This document shows, piece by piece, positions 39,798 to 49,276 of a stretch of DNA of 64,000 nt. The notes below the pieces were generated by a model. The model was not told where the DNA came from. It searched no databases and saw only the letters and a list, made by a program, of their open reading frames with translations. Origin of the DNA: Vulcanimicrobiota bacterium (GTDB lineage Bacteria; Vulcanimicrobiota; Xenobia; Xenobiales; JADMJV01); assembly GCA_017307785.1 (NCBI GenBank), contig JAFKGI010000044.1, positions 1 through 64,000 on the forward strand. The letters are read 5' to 3'. The translations under genes and the position numbers were made by a program. Every line of letters starts with the position of its first letter. Within the stretch, counting starts at the first letter, position 1.

Positions 39798-41348
39798 TCA
39801 GGGCATGCGATCGTAGCGATCGTAGCCCTTGGGCATCGGGGTGACGTCCGGTTTGAGCACCACCACCTGATGAGGCTGCAGAGTCATTTCGATGGACCCG
39901 CCATAAATCGTGGGGGCCACCGAGCTGCCCAGCAGATCTTTCATTTTGGTGACATCCTGTAGCTTGCCGTCTCTCAATTGGAAGAACTCCTCGACCGGCT
40001 GGTCGCTGGGATTGGCCACCACCACCACCGTCTCTTTGGCGCTCAGCGTCTTGCGCAAAAAGGCGAAGCACTTGTCCGAGTGGAGGCGCCGGAAGTCGCC
40101 GATGCGCAGAGCCGGTTCGCCTTTGCGCAGCTGGATCAGCTTGCGATGGAGAGCCAGCATCTTGTTGCTGTCGGTGGCCTGCTCCCAGCGCATGGGTGCG
40201 CGATTGGCGGGGTCGTCGCCCCCCGGCATGTCCAGCTCGCTGCCGTAGTAAATGACCGGCGAACCGGGCAGAGTGAACTGGAGAATGCGGGCCATCTCGA
40301 CCTGCCAGCCCTGCTTGAGGATATGATTCAGACGCGGGGTGTCATGGTTGTCCAGCACCAACCAGGCCTTGAGCAAGTGCTCGTAGCCGGCGTCGGCCAC
40401 CATGCTCTCCCACATGGCCGAGGCCACCGGGCCGCGCAACTTGCCTTCCAGCAGGCGCAGCAGCACCACCCGGCCGTGCATGTTCATCACCCCGTCCACG
40501 GCCGGATACCAGTCTTCGGGGTAATTCCAAATCTCCCCGATGATATCGCAGCCCGGCCGCGCTTCGTGAGCGGCCTTGGTCAACTCGCTCAGATAGCGAA
40601 AGCCCAGGTCGAAAGCCACGTCCAGACGCCAACCGTCGATCTTCTCCTGACGCAGATAGGACTGCACCACCGAGGTGGTCGAGCCGTAAAGAAATTCGCG
40701 GACCTTGGGATTCTCCAACTGCAGTTCCGGCAGGTTCTCTACATCCAGCCAGCTGATGGGCTGACCGTCCTTCAGCTTGAAGAAGTCCGGGTGCTCCTTG
40801 AGGTAAGGACTACGCTTGCCCACGTGGTTAAAGACGCCGTCCAGCATCAACTTCATTTTGCGTCCGTGCAAATCGGCGGCCAGGTCGGCCACGTCTTTGC
40901 GCGTTCCATAGACGGGATCCACCTTGTGGTAATCCCAGGCGTCATATTTGTGATTGGTGAGCGACTCGAAAATCGGGTTCAGATAAACGACGTCCACGCC
41001 CAACCCCTGTAGATAATCCAGCTTGGAGCGCACCGAATCCAGGTCCCCGCCCCAGTAGTCGACCTCGTGCGACCACACGCCGGCTTCCTTCAAATAAGTG
41101 CCGGCCACCGGATTCTCGCTCCAGGGCCGCAGCTTGCGCGGAGACTCGTAGTGCTTCTGATCCAGATGTCGCGAAGGAGCGAAGCGGTCCACGAAAATCT
41201 GATAGACCACAGCCCCATTGCGCCAATCGGCCTCGCGGTCGATGAACTCCTGGCGGCGACTCAGGTCCTGCTGGGGCAGCCATTCGGGAGCGGGAACGGC
41301 CCAGGCCATTCCCGTGAGAGCAAATGCAAGAAGCGCGCGTCGTAACAT
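39798..41348 (-). CDS. Secreted GH13 alpha-amylase-family glycosidase
   Basis: 516 residues. Signal peptide MLRRALLAFALTGMAWA. The N-terminal EWLPQQDLSRRQEF and GAVVYQIFVDRFAPSR lead to the barrel: LMLDGVFNHVGKRS, DGWRLDVAFD (nucleophile Asp near 243), DIIGEIWNYPE (Glu near 271), LVLDNHDTPRL (Asp near 335), then YGSELDMPGGDDPANR and a C-terminal beta domain, like cyclomaltodextrinase/neopullulanase-type enzymes. It would work in the periplasm or outside. It lies next to the other GH13 enzyme across the 50-bp repeats. Confidence 0.94.
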   Translation of the reverse strand: MLRRALLAFALTGMAWAVPAPEWLPQQDLSRRQEFIDREADWRNGAVVYQIFVDRFAPSRHLDQKHYESPRKLRPWSENPVAGTYLKEAGVWSHEVDYWGGDLDSVRSKLDYLQGLGVDVVYLNPIFESLTNHKYDAWDYHKVDPVYGTRKDVADLAADLHGRKMKLMLDGVFNHVGKRSPYLKEHPDFFKLKDGQPISWLDVENLPELQLENPKVREFLYGSTTSVVQSYLRQEKIDGWRLDVAFDLGFRYLSELTKAAHEARPGCDIIGEIWNYPEDWYPAVDGVMNMHGRVVLLRLLEGKLRGPVASAMWESMVADAGYEHLLKAWLVLDNHDTPRLNHILKQGWQVEMARILQFTLPGSPVIYYGSELDMPGGDDPANRAPMRWEQATDSNKMLALHRKLIQLRKGEPALRIGDFRRLHSDKCFAFLRKTLSAKETVVVVANPSDQPVEEFFQLRDGKLQDVTKMKDLLGSSVAPTIYGGSIEMTLQPHQVVVLKPDVTPMPKGYDRYDRMP

Positions 41349-41431
41349 GGCCGCTTCTTTGCGTCGAGACAGGAGGGTCCTCCTGAGGCGAAGGCGACTC
41401 CCTCTCCAAGCCAGAAGGCTCCCTCGAGCCT

Positions 41432-43168
41432 ATGAAAAGTTATCTCATCGGTTTGCTGGCCACCATCCTGGTCGTTCTGCTCCGCTCCCTCCTGGACCAC
41501 TGGCTGGGGCCGGCACCCCATTTTCTGCTGCCGTTGACCCTACCCCCCATGCTGGCGGCCGTCAGCGGCGGACTGCGGCCCGGATTGGTCACGACGCTGC
41601 TCAACTTTGGGGTTGGCATCCTCATGCTCAAAGGGCCGACCGCCGGCGCCCTCCATCGCGCCGACGCCGTCCGCCTGCTGATCCTGCTGGCCAACGGCTT
41701 CTTCGTCAGCTGGCTGTGCGAGCGGGCCCACCACGGGCGCCGTCAGTTGGAGACCCGGGTCGAGGCCAACGCCCGCAAATACGAAGCGATTTTCAACACG
41801 CAACTGCACTTTATCGGCTTGCTCTCGACCGACGGTCGCGTGACCGACGTCAACGAGAGCGCCCTGAAAGTCGCTCAGGTAACGCGCGGGGAGGTCATCG
41901 GCAAGCTTTTCTGGGAAACCCCCTGGTGGAGTCACGATCCCAGGGTTCAGCAACGCCAGCGTGAGTCCGTCGAGAAGGCCCGCAACGGCGAATCGGTTCG
42001 TTTCGAAACCACTTACGCGGCCGGCGGGGAAATCCGCTGGGCGGATTTTTCCTTGACCCCTTACTACAACGAGCAGGGAACTCTGGTCTGGTTGATCCCC
42101 GAGGGCCACGATATCACCGGTCCCAAAACGGTGGAGCAGACTCTGCAGATCCAGACCGACTCCTTTCGCAATGCTTTCGACTATGCTCCCATCGGCATGG
42201 CCCAGGTCGGGGCGCAGGGCCAGTGGCTGCGAGTCAACCGCGCCATTTGCGAGCTCGTCGGCTATAGCGAGGAAGAGTTGCTCAAGCTCGACTTCCAGGC
42301 GATTACCCACCCCGAGGACCTGGACAAGGATCTGAGCCTGATGCATCAGGTATTGACCGGGGAACTACACACCTATCACATTGAAAAACGTTATTTCCAC
42401 AAGCAAGGCCACATCATCTATATCCAGCTGTTTGTATCGCTGGTGCGCGATCCAGCCGGCAAGCCGCTTTATTTCATCTCTCAGATTCAGGATGTCACCG
42501 CCCGCAAACTCACTCAGGACCGGCTGAAAGCCTCGCTGCACGAGAAAGAAGTTATGCTGCGAGAAATCCATCATCGCGTGAAAAACAACCTGCAGCTCGT
42601 CTCCACCCTGCTCTACCTGCAGTCGGACCACACCGAAGACCCGGCGGCCGCGGAAATGTTCAAGGAAAGCCAGGACCGCATCAAGTCCATGGCCCTGATT
42701 CACGAGCGCCTCTACCGCTCCGACGACCTGGACCGAGTCGACTTTGGCGAATATCTAGCCAGTCTCGCCGACGACCTGCTGGCAAACTATCAGTCAGAGG
42801 ATCAGGACATTCGAGTGGACCTGGCCGTAAGCGTGCCCAACGTGCCGATCGATACCGCCATTCCCTGCGGACTTTTGATCAACGAGCTGATCTCCAATTG
42901 TCTGAAGCACGGTTTACGCAATCGGGAAAAAGGCGTCATCCAGGTTTCCATGAAGACCGTTGAGGCGCAGGTCCAACTCCGGATTGCCGACGACGGCATC
43001 GGTTTTCCGGAGAACCTGGATTTCCGCCAAACCAGCACCTTTGGACTACAAATCGTGCAGACTTTGACCGACCAATTAGGGGGAACCATCGACCTGCTCC
43101 AAGGAAAAGGAACCTGCTTTGAGATTCTTTTTCCGATGTGGCGACACGAAGCTGAGGCCCTGGCGTGA
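41432..43168 (+). CDS. Sensor histidine kinase (HisKA_2/HWE-like) with two PAS domains
   Basis: 578 residues. A DUF4118-like set of membrane helices at about 1-100 (LLGPAPHFLLPLTLPPML region), two PAS domains (about 120-235 and 245-365, each with RVTDVNESALK or RVNRAICELVGYSEEE), then EIHHRVKNNLQL (His380) of the HisKA_2 type, INELISNCLKHG, ADDGIGFP and a HATPase G box (STFGLQIV). The last four bases overlap the next gene (GTGA), which is a receiver-PAS-kinase. No ribosome-binding site is seen before the ATG. Confidence 0.93.
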   Translation: MKSYLIGLLATILVVLLRSLLDHWLGPAPHFLLPLTLPPMLAAVSGGLRPGLVTTLLNFGVGILMLKGPTAGALHRADAVRLLILLANGFFVSWLCERAHHGRRQLETRVEANARKYEAIFNTQLHFIGLLSTDGRVTDVNESALKVAQVTRGEVIGKLFWETPWWSHDPRVQQRQRESVEKARNGESVRFETTYAAGGEIRWADFSLTPYYNEQGTLVWLIPEGHDITGPKTVEQTLQIQTDSFRNAFDYAPIGMAQVGAQGQWLRVNRAICELVGYSEEELLKLDFQAITHPEDLDKDLSLMHQVLTGELHTYHIEKRYFHKQGHIIYIQLFVSLVRDPAGKPLYFISQIQDVTARKLTQDRLKASLHEKEVMLREIHHRVKNNLQLVSTLLYLQSDHTEDPAAAEMFKESQDRIKSMALIHERLYRSDDLDRVDFGEYLASLADDLLANYQSEDQDIRVDLAVSVPNVPIDTAIPCGLLINELISNCLKHGLRNREKGVIQVSMKTVEAQVQLRIADDGIGFPENLDFRQTSTFGLQIVQTLTDQLGGTIDLLQGKGTCFEILFPMWRHEAEALA

Positions 43169-44712
43169 CCCCAAATATCAAGCTCCTGATCGTAGAAGAT
43201 GCCCGTATCGTCGCTCGCGGCCTGGAAAAGCGCCTGCAAAAAATGGGATACACCGTCCTGGACCTGGCCGTTACCGGAGAGGAGGCCATCGAAAAGGCCG
43301 GATTGCTCCGGCCCGACCTGATCTTTATGGACATCAATCTGGGCGACGGTATGGATGGCATCGAGGCAGCCCAGCGAATCCGCGCGCAGTTCGGTCTGCC
43401 CATCATTTTCCTGACGGCCCACAGCGACGAATCCACGCTGGAACGCGCCAAACTCAGCGAACCCTTCGGCTATGTCATCAAGCCTTACGAGGACCGGGCC
43501 CTGCAGACGGCCATCGAGATCGGTCTGACCCGACACAAATTGGAAACTCGAGTGCGCCAGAGCGAGCAATGGCTGGCGGCCACGCTGGGCAGCATCGGCG
43601 ACGGCCTGGTGGCCGTCGATTCCGACGGACGCATTCGAATGCTCAACGCTACCGCCGAGAAGACCTTCGGCTTGCTCAATGCGGAGGCTCAGGGACTGCC
43701 CATCCAGGAAGCCTGTCTCTTTCAAGACGAAGAGACCGGCGGCGTTTTAGACAATCCGGTGCAAAAACTGCTGTCCACCCAGGTGGCCGAAACTCGCTCG
43801 CGCATCGTGCGCGTGGCCGGTCGCCACGGTCAACTCAGCACCATCGAATACACCGTATCCATCATCTGGGAATTGCCCGACCAACCCTCCGGAGCCGTCC
43901 TGCTTTTTCGCGACATTTCCGAAAAGCGGCGGCTGGAACGTCGGCTTCGCGAAGAGGCCGAGACGCGCGCCACCCTGATCGAGGACTTGAAGCGCAGCAA
44001 TCAGCATCTGCAGCAACTCAACGAGCAAAAGAACACCCTGCTCGGAATGGCCGCACACGACTTGCGCAATCCCCTTTCCGTCATTCTGGGTTACAGCAAG
44101 TTTCTGCAAATCAGCCAGAAAGATGCCCTGGGAGCCCAACCCATGCGCTTCATCCAGAACATCGAGCGTTCCACCCGCAACATGCTGGCGCTGGTGGACG
44201 ACCTTCTCGACGTCAGCTCGCTGGAAGCCGGACAACTCACCCTCAACCTGTCTCGGTTCGATTTGCGGGAATTGGTGGAGCAGGTGGTGCGCACCAATCG
44301 CCCGCTGGCCGACGCCAAAAACATCGTCCTCAAATACCGGCCGCCCGACAGAGCTCTTATGATCGAGGCCGACAATCCCAAGCTGGAACAGGTGCTGACC
44401 AACCTGGTCACCAATGCCATCAAATACTCCCCGCCTCACTCCCAGGCGGAAGTTCAACTGGAGCGGATGAAATCGGAGATTATGATCACCGTCAAGGACC
44501 AGGGTCCGGGCATTCCCCACCTGGAGCAGGCCAAACTATTCCAGCCCTTTGGTCAGACCAGCGTCAAGCCCACCGCCGGGGAAAAAAGCACCGGGCTGGG
44601 CCTGGCCATCGCTCGCCGCATCGTGGAAGGGCATCAGGGCAAAATTGGCCTGATCAGCCAGCCAGGTCAAGGCTCGACGTTCTGGTTCGAACTACCACTC
44701 CCGGACAAGTAG
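43165..44712 (+). CDS. Hybrid receiver-PAS-histidine kinase
   Basis: 515 residues. Receiver domain at 1-120 with Asp56 (DLIFMDINLG) and Lys in VIKPYE, a PAS domain at about 140-265 (IGDGLVAVDSDGRIRMLNATAEK), HisKA with His298 (GMAAHDLRNPLSV), and HATPase boxes LTNLVTNAIKYSP, DQGPGI, and STGLGLAIARR. The receiver precedes the kinase, unusual compared with classical hybrids. Coupled by GTGA to the upstream HisKA_2 kinase, which could phosphorylate its receiver. The 3' end overlaps a convergent K+ channel gene by 46 bases. Confidence 0.95.
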   Translation: MTPNIKLLIVEDARIVARGLEKRLQKMGYTVLDLAVTGEEAIEKAGLLRPDLIFMDINLGDGMDGIEAAQRIRAQFGLPIIFLTAHSDESTLERAKLSEPFGYVIKPYEDRALQTAIEIGLTRHKLETRVRQSEQWLAATLGSIGDGLVAVDSDGRIRMLNATAEKTFGLLNAEAQGLPIQEACLFQDEETGGVLDNPVQKLLSTQVAETRSRIVRVAGRHGQLSTIEYTVSIIWELPDQPSGAVLLFRDISEKRRLERRLREEAETRATLIEDLKRSNQHLQQLNEQKNTLLGMAAHDLRNPLSVILGYSKFLQISQKDALGAQPMRFIQNIERSTRNMLALVDDLLDVSSLEAGQLTLNLSRFDLRELVEQVVRTNRPLADAKNIVLKYRPPDRALMIEADNPKLEQVLTNLVTNAIKYSPPHSQAEVQLERMKSEIMITVKDQGPGIPHLEQAKLFQPFGQTSVKPTAGEKSTGLGLAIARRIVEGHQGKIGLISQPGQGSTFWFELPLPDK

Positions 44713-45590
44713 GGCACCACCTCATGAAAATGAGTGTAGTCGAGCACAAAGCTACCGTCCGGCTGACGGAAGAGCGTATCCACGAAACGATGGTCCCAGG
44801 CGATCTGAGAAGCGTCGTAATTCCAGCGCGCGTGAACCGTCTGGGAGACCAGAGCATCGAGTCCGATCAAGGTTAAGGTGAAGTTGTAGCCACCTGCCTT
44901 CATCTCTTCTAAGGGAATTCCGTAGAGCGGACTACTCTCGTCGATGATGTGAGTAGCCAGAAAGGTCAACACGAATAGGGGCGTGTCCGAGACGACCAGC
45001 GGCAAGCGATGGAAGCGGCGGTAGTCCGGGTCTCCTTCGATGGGCTCACACCGGTTCAGCGTTAGATTGACGTGGGCTTCTAAAATGTGGTTGCCGCGCG
45101 CGTTGGCCATGCGAAACATGAGGGCCGGCTTGCCGTCGCGCCGCCCCATGACCACCTTATTGGAAAAGAGCACCCGCGCATTGGGGATCGAGAACTTGGC
45201 GAAGAGGAGCCCGGTCATCAGCGAAAATGCCAGCAGACCGCAGAAAGCCTCGAAGCTGACCAGGCAGTTGGCGTAATCTCCCACCGGATGCATAACTCCG
45301 TAGCCGATGGTGGCCAGCGTCTGCACGCTGAAGAAAAAATAGTCGATGAGATGGCCTGGACGGGCACCATTGATGCAGTCTCCGCCCAGCATATACAACT
45401 CTGCAAAAAGCAGGCTCAGTCCGCAGTAGAGAACGCACAAAAGCAGAGCGATCTGACCCCAGTGCAGCGAAAGCAGCATGTGGTAAAGATCGCGGATACT
45501 GTCTCGGGGAGCGCCGATGCGCTGGACGACGGGAGAACCATCAGGATTTGGAGTTCTGGTCACATCCGAGGTTTCGCGTGCCACCGCCAA
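44667..45590 (-). CDS. Inward-rectifier (KirBac-type) potassium channel
   Basis: 307 residues. The pore has the K+ selectivity filter TIGYG (94-98), flanked by outer helix (LLLCVLYCGLSLLFAELYM) and inner helix (LLAFSLMTGLLFAKF). The large C-terminal domain has Kir hallmarks, ALMFRMANARGNHILEA and a beta-sandwich. Inward-rectifier channels pass K+ according to voltage and cytosolic signals. The start is uncertain: the TTG at 45590 lies 50 bases inside the aspartokinase end on the same strand, and a GTG at 45563 also fits. Converges with the hybrid kinase. Confidence 0.93.
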   Translation of the reverse strand: MAVARETSDVTRTPNPDGSPVVQRIGAPRDSIRDLYHMLLSLHWGQIALLLCVLYCGLSLLFAELYMLGGDCINGARPGHLIDYFFFSVQTLATIGYGVMHPVGDYANCLVSFEAFCGLLAFSLMTGLLFAKFSIPNARVLFSNKVVMGRRDGKPALMFRMANARGNHILEAHVNLTLNRCEPIEGDPDYRRFHRLPLVVSDTPLFVLTFLATHIIDESSPLYGIPLEEMKAGGYNFTLTLIGLDALVSQTVHARWNYDASQIAWDHRFVDTLFRQPDGSFVLDYTHFHEVVPYLSGSGSSNQNVEP

Positions 45591-46995
45591 CCCCCTGGAG
45601 GCTCAGGCCCAGCTCGCGGTGCAAACCGACCAGCACGCGACGCAGCAGATCTTCCTGGTCGGGAAAGGCCATTACGATGCTGTGCGGCGAGGCCCCCTGC
45701 ACGAAAAGGAGCGGCTGGGCGTGGGCTTCATCCAGACAGCGATGGATGGTGGTCATCAGTCCAGGAATCTCCTCCAGCTTCTCGCCCACCACACCGACCA
45801 CGGCCACATCGCGGCGAATGCTCAACTTCATCTGCGGATCCTTGAGGCGATGCAGCACCTTCAAGAAGCGGTTCAGATTGAGCTGGTCGACCAGATACAT
45901 CAGCGTGGCGCCGTTCAGCCCGGAGGTGCGTAACATCACATCGATGTTCTTACGCCGCTTCTCCTCCACGATGCGCACCGCGAACTGCTCGCTCACACCC
46001 TCGCGCGATGTGGCCAGGATCAGACCCGCCTGGCGCACCGAGGTGAGCGCCGTCACCCCGGGCCGGCTCTGGTGGCTCAGGTAAGTGCCGCGCCGCTCCG
46101 GATGAAAGGTGTTGGCGATGCGCACCGGGATGTCGCGCCGAGCGGCCGGAGCGGCGCATTTGCCGTGCAGCACCTTGGCCCCCAGCAGAGCCATCTCGGC
46201 GGCCACTTCATAGGAAATCTCCCCGACCGTATGGGCCTCGGACAAAAGCCGGGGATCGGCCGTATGGATGCCGTCCACGTCAGTCATGATCCAGATCTGA
46301 TCGCAGTCCAGGGCGCTGCCAATCAGCGTAGCCGAATAATCGCTGCCTCCTCGCCCCAGGATGGCCGGACGCCCCTTGAGCGAGCGACCATAAAAGCCGG
46401 CCACCACCGGGATGACGCCCTTTTCGAGCAGGGGCAACAAGCTCTCGCGCACCCCCTGACGAGTGCGCTCCTCGTCGGCACGAGCACAACCGAAGTTGTT
46501 GTCGGTGAGAATGCCGGCCTCGTCGCCGCCCAATCCGACCGCGGACAGACCCAGTTCGCGCAGACAGGCCGTCAAGATGGGAACGCACAGCCGCTCACCC
46601 TCAGAGACCAGAAAGTCGTAGCTCATGCGGGGCATCTCGCCCAGCAACTGCGAGCCCTTCAGGACGCGTTCCAGACCGTGGATTTCGTCCTTCAGGAGGT
46701 TGCGCACACCCTCCAGTTGCCCATTGTAGAGAGCCTGCTCGGCCGCCTCCAGATGGTCGCGTTCCAGCTTGCGCACCAGAGGCAGACTGTCGGCGAGCCA
46801 GGTTTCTTCACCGCCGTGCTCGGGGGTAGCCTTTTCGGCCAGGGAGACCAGCTTGTCGGTGACCTTGGACATGGCCGAAGTGACCACCACGATTTGATGG
46901 CCCTGCTGGCGCAACCAGCCGATCATCTCGGCCGCCTTGCGAATGCGGGGCCCGTCCCCGACCGAAGTTCCCCCGAACTTGACAACGATGAGCAT
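45541..46995 (-). CDS. lysC: Aspartate kinase
   Basis: 484 residues from the ATG preceded by AGGAGG at 8 bases; the TTG two codons upstream has no such site. Signatures: IVVKFGGTSVGDG (N-terminal), VVTSAMSKVTDKL, SEGERLCVPILTA, GRGGSDYSATLIG, and IWIMTDVDGIHTADPR. C-terminal ACT-like regulatory domains (about 315-484) suggest feedback control by lysine, threonine or another end product. It converts aspartate to aspartyl phosphate, the first step to lysine, threonine and methionine. Confidence 0.96.
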   Translation of the reverse strand: MLIVVKFGGTSVGDGPRIRKAAEMIGWLRQQGHQIVVVTSAMSKVTDKLVSLAEKATPEHGGEETWLADSLPLVRKLERDHLEAAEQALYNGQLEGVRNLLKDEIHGLERVLKGSQLLGEMPRMSYDFLVSEGERLCVPILTACLRELGLSAVGLGGDEAGILTDNNFGCARADEERTRQGVRESLLPLLEKGVIPVVAGFYGRSLKGRPAILGRGGSDYSATLIGSALDCDQIWIMTDVDGIHTADPRLLSEAHTVGEISYEVAAEMALLGAKVLHGKCAAPAARRDIPVRIANTFHPERRGTYLSHQSRPGVTALTSVRQAGLILATSREGVSEQFAVRIVEEKRRKNIDVMLRTSGLNGATLMYLVDQLNLNRFLKVLHRLKDPQMKLSIRRDVAVVGVVGEKLEEIPGLMTTIHRCLDEAHAQPLLFVQGASPHSIVMAFPDQEDLLRRVLVGLHRELGLSLQGVGGGTRNLGCDQNSKS

Positions 46996-47076
46996 AAACA
47001 AATCCTCCTGCGGAGGTTGTACAGCCTATCGGGTCAAGCCGAGGTGAGGGCGCCCGGCCAGGACGTCAAAACGAGG

Positions 47077-47565
47077 TCAATTGGCGGAACTGAAAATGGC
47101 CGACAGCGAGACGGCACTGGAGGGAATGCCGGCGCTCTCCAGAGCGGCGGTGTGCTCTTCCGGCTTGCCCTTCTTGTTGAGCACCGCGCCGGCGAAGTCC
47201 AAAACCGCTTTCGACTGTTTCTCGGGCACGTTCAATTGCTGCGACAGACGATTGTACTCGGTGGCTTCGGCCTCGGTGAAGACGCCGTCCCGATAGGCCA
47301 TGCCGGCCAGGTCCAGCAGCAAACTGAAGCGCAGGTCGGTGCCCGCGAGACGGTCCAGCACCTGTTCCATGTTCTCGGGGGGGATGGCGGTGGCGGCCAT
47401 GACTCGACCGCGCGCATCGGGGCCCAGTAGATACTGAAGGCTCAACTGGCGCACCGCGAAAACTTCTTCGGAGGTAACGGCACCATCCTGGCCCGCCATG
47501 GAGGCGACCACCATCATATAATCGGCACGTTCCGATTCGTTGTAGTCCAGCAATTGAAGATTCAT
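47077..47565 (-). CDS. TerB-like helical protein
   Basis: 162 residues; the ATG preceded by GGAGG at 5 bases is preferred to an earlier in-frame start. ERADYMMVVASMAGQDGAV and EEVFAVRQLSLQYLLGP, followed by AGMAYRDGVFTEAEATEYNR, repeat the pattern A-x-DG-x-E found in TerB/DjlA-type helical domains that bind metals or serve stress responses. No signal peptide. It is divergent from the PspA-like gene, also a stress gene, across a 130-base intergenic region. Moderate confidence in the family assignment. Confidence 0.6.
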   Translation of the reverse strand: MNLQLLDYNESERADYMMVVASMAGQDGAVTSEEVFAVRQLSLQYLLGPDARGRVMAATAIPPENMEQVLDRLAGTDLRFSLLLDLAGMAYRDGVFTEAEATEYNRLSQQLNVPEKQSKAVLDFAGAVLNKKGKPEEHTAALESAGIPSSAVSLSAIFSSAN

Positions 47566-47695
47566 GAGGTCCTCCACTCGTTTTCTGAGGCACCTCGTTC
47601 CGCCCGATGCGACCCGGTTCCTGGCGATTGAGGCAACCTTGACGCAGGGAGTCTTCCGGTAGGAGCGGAAGACGCGGGTTCTTTAGGAGGGTTCT

Positions 47696-48427
47696 ATGTT
47701 TAGTCGACTCGGTAAACTCATCAAAGGCTTCTTCAGCCTCTTCATCTCCAACCTGGAGACGGCCAACCCCAAGGCCTTGCTGGAAGCGGAAATCGTCTCT
47801 TTCCAGGAAGCCGTTGGAACCTATAACAAGAGCCTGGCCCAACAGGCGGCTCTGGTGCAGAAAATGCAGAACCAGATCGCCAAACAACGGTCCGAATTCG
47901 ACAAACTCAAGGGCCGCATCGCCATTCTGGTCAAAGCCGGCAAGACCGAAGAAGCCGGGCGATTGGCTCTGCAAGCCAAGAACATGGGGCAGTCGCTGGC
48001 CGAACTGGAAGCCCAGTTCACCCAAACCGACGGCATGTACAAGAACATGGTGAAGCAGCGCGACGTCTATATCCGAGACGCCCAACGCCGCATCGAGACC
48101 ATCAAACAGAAACTTTCGCAGGCGGAAATCGCCGAAAGCCAGGCCAAGCTGGCCGAAATCGCTACCGCCACCTCCTTCAACATGGCCGGTAGCGGCGCCA
48201 CCCTCGAGCGACTGGAAGAGAAACTCGATGACCGCGTCGCTCAGGCCCAGGGCAAAGCCCGCGTGGCCGCCGACTCGATCGCTGGCGGCGAGTGGAACAT
48301 GAAGGCGGAAGAAGAGGCGGCCATGGAACAGGCCGCTCTGATGGAAATGATGGGAGACCTGGGCATGAGCGCCCCCGCCCAACAGCAGACCGCCTCCCCC
48401 ACAATGACCCGCCCCCTGGAAATCTAA
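47696..48427 (+). CDS. pspA: PspA/IM30-family membrane-stress protein
   Basis: 243 residues, almost entirely coiled coil. MFSRLGKLIKGFFSLFISNLE is the N-terminal amphipathic membrane-binding helix, and NPKALLEAEIVSFQEAV, KMQNQIAKQRSEFDKL and ERLEEKLDDRVAQAQGKARV match the PspA/Vipp1 ESCRT-III-like helices; the C-terminus is a disordered Gln/Met-rich tail. It assembles on and repairs the inner membrane under stress. AGGAGG precedes the ATG. No PspF-type regulator is nearby. Confidence 0.88.
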   Translation: MFSRLGKLIKGFFSLFISNLETANPKALLEAEIVSFQEAVGTYNKSLAQQAALVQKMQNQIAKQRSEFDKLKGRIAILVKAGKTEEAGRLALQAKNMGQSLAELEAQFTQTDGMYKNMVKQRDVYIRDAQRRIETIKQKLSQAEIAESQAKLAEIATATSFNMAGSGATLERLEEKLDDRVAQAQGKARVAADSIAGGEWNMKAEEEAAMEQAALMEMMGDLGMSAPAQQQTASPTMTRPLEI

Positions 48428-48445
48428 CCTTCTCGTATAGCGATG

Positions 48446-48488
48446 CGGCCGGCCTGCTCCTACGAGTGGGCCGGCCGTTTCATTTTTT
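48446..48488 (+). terminator. Rho-independent terminator after the PspA gene
   Basis: CGGCCGGCC (48446-48454) pairs with GGCCGGCCG (48469-48477), loop of 14 bases, followed by TTTCATTTTTT. Confidence 0.8.
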
Positions 48489-48556
48489 GAGATCCACCTC
48501 AAGTCCGTCGCTTAGGAATGCCAGATCCAAGGGATGCCCCGACGCTCCCGCCTGCC

Positions 48557-48568
48557 TAAACTGTAGAA
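48557..48568 (+). promoter_or_regulatory. -10 element of a leaderless promoter (receiver-Hpt gene)
   Basis: TAAACT (48557-48562), GTAGAA, ATG at 48569: 6-base gap and no ribosome-binding site. Confidence 0.45.
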
Positions 48569-49276
48569 ATGCATGCTCTGATTGTTGACCCAGACCGAAT
48601 CCACCAACAACTCTTTTTCGACCTGCTTACCCAACGCGGCTGGGATGTCTCGCTCAGCAGCAACGCGGCTGAGGCGATGGGAATCCTGAGCGGAGAGTTC
48701 TCTCCCACCCTGATGATCAGCGAATTGGTATTGCCGGATATGGACGGTCTGGACCTGGTCGGCTTCCTCCGAAACCAGACCGGCGGTAAACGAAGCGCCG
48801 TGGTGATCTGTAGTTTTCTCAATGGCGAAGACGAGATCCGGCGCAGTCGCTCGCTGCAGGTTGCCGCTTTTTGGAGCAAGCCTTTTGAAGCCCGGCGCTA
48901 TCAAGAGAGCCTATCCTCTCTGGTTGAACGCTCGGAAACCGTGGTAGAGGATGTGGACCTGGTTCTCCGGCGTCTGCAGATCAGCAAGTCCACCTATACG
49001 GAGTTGATCCGTATCTTGATCGAAGAGGCCTCCAGCCTGCATCTGCGCCTGGCGGCTCTTCATCAGGACCCCCAGGGAGTTCGCTCTTTGTTGATCTCGC
49101 TCCGGGGCGCTTGCTCGAGCCTGGGAGTCGTCAACCTGCAAAAGCTACTCACGCGGCTCGACCAACAATTCGAAGAGGGTGACCAATCCGGCTTTCGGCG
49201 CACTCTGGTGGAACTTCCACGGGAGGTGCAAATTCTGGAAAACTTTACCCGAACTTCCCTGGCAGCCTGGAAGTGA
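48569..49276 (+). CDS. Degenerate receiver plus Hpt-like protein
   Basis: 235 residues. Residues 1-115 are a receiver fold: VDPD replaces the acidic pair VDDD, Glu52 (MISELVLPDMDG) stands where the phospho-acceptor Asp is, and Lys104 is kept (WSKPFE). Residues about 130-235 look like a helical Hpt domain (SLLISLRGACSSLGVVNLQK aligns with the AHTLKGxxxxLGA box), but Ile176 replaces the phosphorylatable His. So neither domain appears able to accept phosphate. It is coupled to the next gene by a GTGA overlap. Confidence 0.75.
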   Translation: MHALIVDPDRIHQQLFFDLLTQRGWDVSLSSNAAEAMGILSGEFSPTLMISELVLPDMDGLDLVGFLRNQTGGKRSAVVICSFLNGEDEIRRSRSLQVAAFWSKPFEARRYQESLSSLVERSETVVEDVDLVLRRLQISKSTYTELIRILIEEASSLHLRLAALHQDPQGVRSLLISLRGACSSLGVVNLQKLLTRLDQQFEEGDQSGFRRTLVELPREVQILENFTRTSLAAWK

